This document shows, one piece after another, positions 60,883 to 64,000 of a DNA stretch of 64,000 nucleotides (position 1 is the first letter of the stretch; every line of letters starts with the position of its first letter). A program made the translations under genes and the position numbers. Where the stretch lies: positions 92,340,172-92,404,171 of the forward strand of contig CM060180.1 in assembly GCA_030549775.1 (NCBI GenBank), in the 5' to 3' direction. The notes under the pieces are model-generated. The model did no database searches. It saw nothing but the letters and a program-made list of their open reading frames with translations, and was not told the origin of the DNA. Source of the stretch: Tamarix chinensis (Eukaryota; Streptophyta; Magnoliopsida; Caryophyllales; Tamaricaceae).

Positions 60883-63195
60883 AACACTTACCACCATTAA
60901 CCATAAAATACCACTCACCACCACCAAACACCACCATTTCCCTATAGAACCAACCACCATTACCACCCCATATTTCTCCCTCGTCGTTACCCAATCATCG
61001 CCATCCAAATTTATTCTTTTTTCCACTCCCCATCATATTATGTTTCATTTCCATTGAGACTCACATCTTTGCATCATCCCATTTCCCAACTGTGCCTTTC
61101 TCGTACAACCTACGCATGGCCTTATGCATAGCCCATGTGTGTCTTTCTTCTTGCTTATGCACTTTATGCACAACCATGTGTACCCTTCACCCCTTGCCCG
61201 TACATATTTTACCCTCTTGACGGGTGCATGTGTTGCATGCTTTGCCCATGCACTTTCAAAGTCCCATTAGTACAAGCATGCCTCCCTTCTAGCACACCCC
61301 GTGCTCCACTCTAGCACCAATGTACTCTCATGCAGCCCTAGTAGCTTACTTGTTTTTCCTATCCCCATTTCCACTCTCCTTTACCTTTTTGGTAATGTTA
61401 GGCATACATGATTATTAAAAAGAATACTTCATAGTTAGGGTTGGTATGTGCAACATATGTTTGTACGTAATATCATATTTCGTAATGTTATATGAATGAT
61501 GATAATTATGATAATGTTATTATATATATCTTGAAATTGAGAAAAATGTGTGATTATACATTTGTGTATATTGTTGGGTATCATGAATCTAGATACGTGG
61601 TATCTCTACATATCAGGGGTTGTAAATTTTATTGTGATATAAATGTTGGAGTTTGAACTTTATCAATATTGGGAGTCGAAAGGTATTTGGAAAAATATGA
61701 GTATTTTAGCTATTATAAGGGTATTACAGTTATTTAATGATAATATGGAAAATAATCATGTCATGATAAGTTTTTAAAGGTGTTGTCAATTATTTTATAA
61801 TTAATGTGATTAAATGATAGTTGAGTAGGGCACAAGTTAAGTAATATGATATTATGAGATTTTTGGTAAGATGATGGCATTTTGGTTAAGAATGGTTAAA
61901 AATGAATTTTTTTTTTATTTTTAAAGGGGAATAGACTTTAAATATGCTAAGGATGATACTCAAAATATTTGGGATAATGATGAGTAGCATAAGTATAATA
62001 AAATGAGAAGTTACACCTACATGGTGAAATTAGGGTTTCTTATGGGAATTATGGTCCTTCCCTTTGAGTAGATACCCTAATAACTATATGGTTGTGCTTT
62101 ATAAGTTTTTAAATATGTGTTGTGTATATCTACATGAGTACTTCATGATGAACTTAATGTAACATAATATGAATAATACATTAATCACTTAAAGCGAAAG
62201 ATCACATAAGTCCGGTTGAGGTATTGTGTGTCCATTCCATTGGACCATAATAGTTTCTCAGGAGTGTTTTATCCCAAGAGGTGCATCAGTTAATTCCACT
62301 GGAATACGAATAGTGCGGCCCTAAACTCAACATAAATGATAATATAATTCTAAGATAAGTAACTAATGAATAAGACATTAATCACTTAAAATGAAAAATT
62401 ACATGAGTTCGGACTAAGGTTTTGTGTTTGTTCCTTCATATGATAATAGTAACTTAGGTTGTTTTACCCTTAGAGGTGTTTTAGAACATTCCGCTAGTTT
62501 AAGAATATTATTCAAGAGCATGCTCCCCTAATATATGTTGGGTCCATTCCGCTAGGTAATAATATTAGCTTATGTGTGTTCAGCCTTAAGAGATGCTTTG
62601 ATCTATTCCATTAGATTAAGAATAGTGGGATCCCCAAAATCAATGTAAATAAAAGTATGAATCTTTTTTTACATATAATAATGGGTTATGGAATCAGTTT
62701 TTACCTTACATCACTTATTTTTAACTCAAATGAATGCTTATTCTCTTTTATATCCCTACTTTAGTTGTATGGTTACCTTACTCGGTACGTATCCTAGTGA
62801 TCATCCTTATCATGTGTGCTTCTCATTCCCCCAAGTAGATGACCCAAATTATTTTATTTGGTTCGATAAAGACCCTTTGAAAGATTTTGATGCATATGAT
62901 ACCTTATGTGTGAAGTAGTGATTCTTATGTATCAAGGTTAAGTGTAGAGTCATGTTATTCGATAGTTAGCTATTACCAAGATACCTTTTTGGACTATTGA
63001 TTCCATGAGATTTCTTTTGATGTATTTTGATATTATACTTGGAGTTAACCTCCAAAATTTTATCTATGTTTATGGAGATTCTCTTGTTCTCTGTTTATTA
63101 TATTTTAAGTCATAACTAGCTGGCCTTATATTTGATGTAAGGATATTATGATAAGCCAGACTTATGTTGAGTGATGTGGAATATTATCCCTAAAT
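60883..63195 (+). mobile_element. LTR H: forward family LTR lacking its start
   Basis: The 3' half is clear: modules opening with CATTAATCACTTAAAGCG (62172) and CATTAATCACTTAAAATG (62373), CTTACTCGGTACGTATCC (62776) as in LTR E, and GATGTAAGGATATTATG with AAGCCAGACTTATG near 63134-63165 as in LTR A. The first part (60883-61400) is C-rich and CCACC-rich like the LTR A module. The 5' start is missing, cut by LTR F at 60882, and the 3' end near 63195 is unclear. Confidence 0.6.
62165..62640 (+). repeat. Diverged CCATT(C)...AATAGT tandem module in LTR H, two blocks
   Basis: Units share TCCATTCC(A/G)(C/T)TAG(A/G)....AATA(A/G)T spaced 50-70 bp, in two blocks that each open with the ATTAATCACTTAAA motif. 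It is a divergent form of the CCGGTGG module. Confidence 0.6.
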
Positions 63196-63229
63196 CTTCT
63201 ACAACATTTTAAGACCTTTTTTGAAGGGT

Positions 63230-64000
63230 TATAAAGATAAAAAAATAGAAACCAAACCCTCAACTTCAAGTGTTATGCTTTAGTTACTTTCAAATGATGA
63301 TAGAACTTGAGTAAATCTAATCCAAGATCTAACTCTTCTAATGAGAATCTTCTATTTCTCACTAGATCACCCTTTATACTTCTCAATACACACTTGATAA
63401 AGGATAATAGTAGAAGAAGAAGATGATGAAGAAGAAGAAACACACGCTCGTTCAAATCTTTCCTAAGTTTCGAATGAACTTTTCATTTCATGACATAATG
63501 TGTGTTGAATCCTTTAAGTAAAAGTATTTATAGGCATAGAACCTTGTAGGCCTTTTCGTTAAGAAGCCCATTAGTAGCCCCATTAATGATTTAACCATCA
63601 TAATGCAAGTTCCATGCTTATAAACAAAGTTGCAATGACAAATTATAAGAATCACAAAGTAGATAACAAAAAAATAAAGCTACGCAACTTAATAATATTA
63701 TACATAGATGTAATCATATGTGATAAAACCATATAATTTTGTAGCCTTGTTCTTCTTTTCACTTTTTAATATTGTAATCTCTTTTCATTACCTTGTAACT
63801 CAAAGATATTCAACCATGATGCACCTCAATAAATTTCTTTCAAATATACACAATACTAGCAAGAAGAATGACTTGATAAGACATTAGAAGTATATGGATT
63901 TTCAAGCATAATTGGTTCTATCTCCATGTATACTAATTTATCTTGATCTCTATCATCAAAAGAAGAAGATTGAGAGTTTTCAAGAGATACTTTTGCATCA
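63230..64000 (-). mobile_element. Possible LTR (minus strand), runs off the window
   Basis: A good TATA box CTATAAATAC lies on the minus strand at 63524-63533, followed by a purine-rich GAAGAAGAA leader-like run near 63412-63440 and no coding sequence. This looks like the U3-R part of an LTR different from the A-H family, but no ends can be defined. Confidence 0.3.

Overview
This 64 kb window is almost wholly plant repetitive DNA. I found no host protein-coding gene, rRNA or tRNA in it. Three things point to a flowering plant with a large, repeat-rich genome, although I cannot name the species. The first is decayed Ty3/gypsy chromovirus (Tekay/Del-like) and Athila-like sequence. The second is plant-type LINEs carrying a DUF4283/zinc-knuckle region, an endonuclease, a reverse transcriptase and a C-terminal zf-RVT domain. 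The third is AT-rich sequence full of CT, TTA and TTG microsatellites. Labels A-H below are mine.

Layout. 1-11692: Tekay-like element A on the + strand (end of its 5' LTR 1-293, decayed gag-pol-chromodomain 294-4886, 3' LTR 4887-11692). Its 3' LTR was hit by a minus-strand solo LTR B (5033-8342, target duplication GCCTT). 11693-12700: decayed LINE-A (minus), the apparent landing site of element A. 12.7-20.2 kb: AT-rich remnants, including a putative LTR (13869-14749) and a direct repeat (14.9-15.7 kb). 20.2-20.9 kb: Athila-like gag (minus).

20908 to about 46150 is a five-layer nest. Athila gag is cut by forward LTR C. LTR C holds LINE-B (23189-39766, minus, 13-bp target duplication) and LINE-C (41083-46045, minus, 13-bp target duplication). 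LINE-B holds solo LTR D (24197-31396, minus, TTATA) and solo LTR E (34635-38574, plus, TGAAC). LTR D in turn holds LINE-D (about 28161-30501), whose reverse-transcriptase ORF is still open for over 700 codons.

46.15-51.95 kb: unassigned sequence and a minus-strand gypsy gag/RT fragment. 51948-60882: minus-strand LTR F, split by LTR G (55686-60220) plus its leader. The leader carries an exact TGGTATCAGAGC primer-binding site followed by about eight decayed copies of a palindromic PBS-like motif. 60883-63195: truncated forward LTR H. 63.2-64 kb: the start of another possible LTR (minus).

LTRs A-H look like one related family of unusually long LTRs (about 3.3-4.9 kb). They share a layout: an AT-rich start, a pyrimidine-rich tract, a GC-rich module with a TATA box, triplet microsatellites, subfamily-specific tandem repeats, and a conserved hairpin about 80-100 bp from the 3' end. 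The genes do not work together as a system. What the window records is successive insertion and decay, datable in relative order from target-site duplications and restored reading frames.
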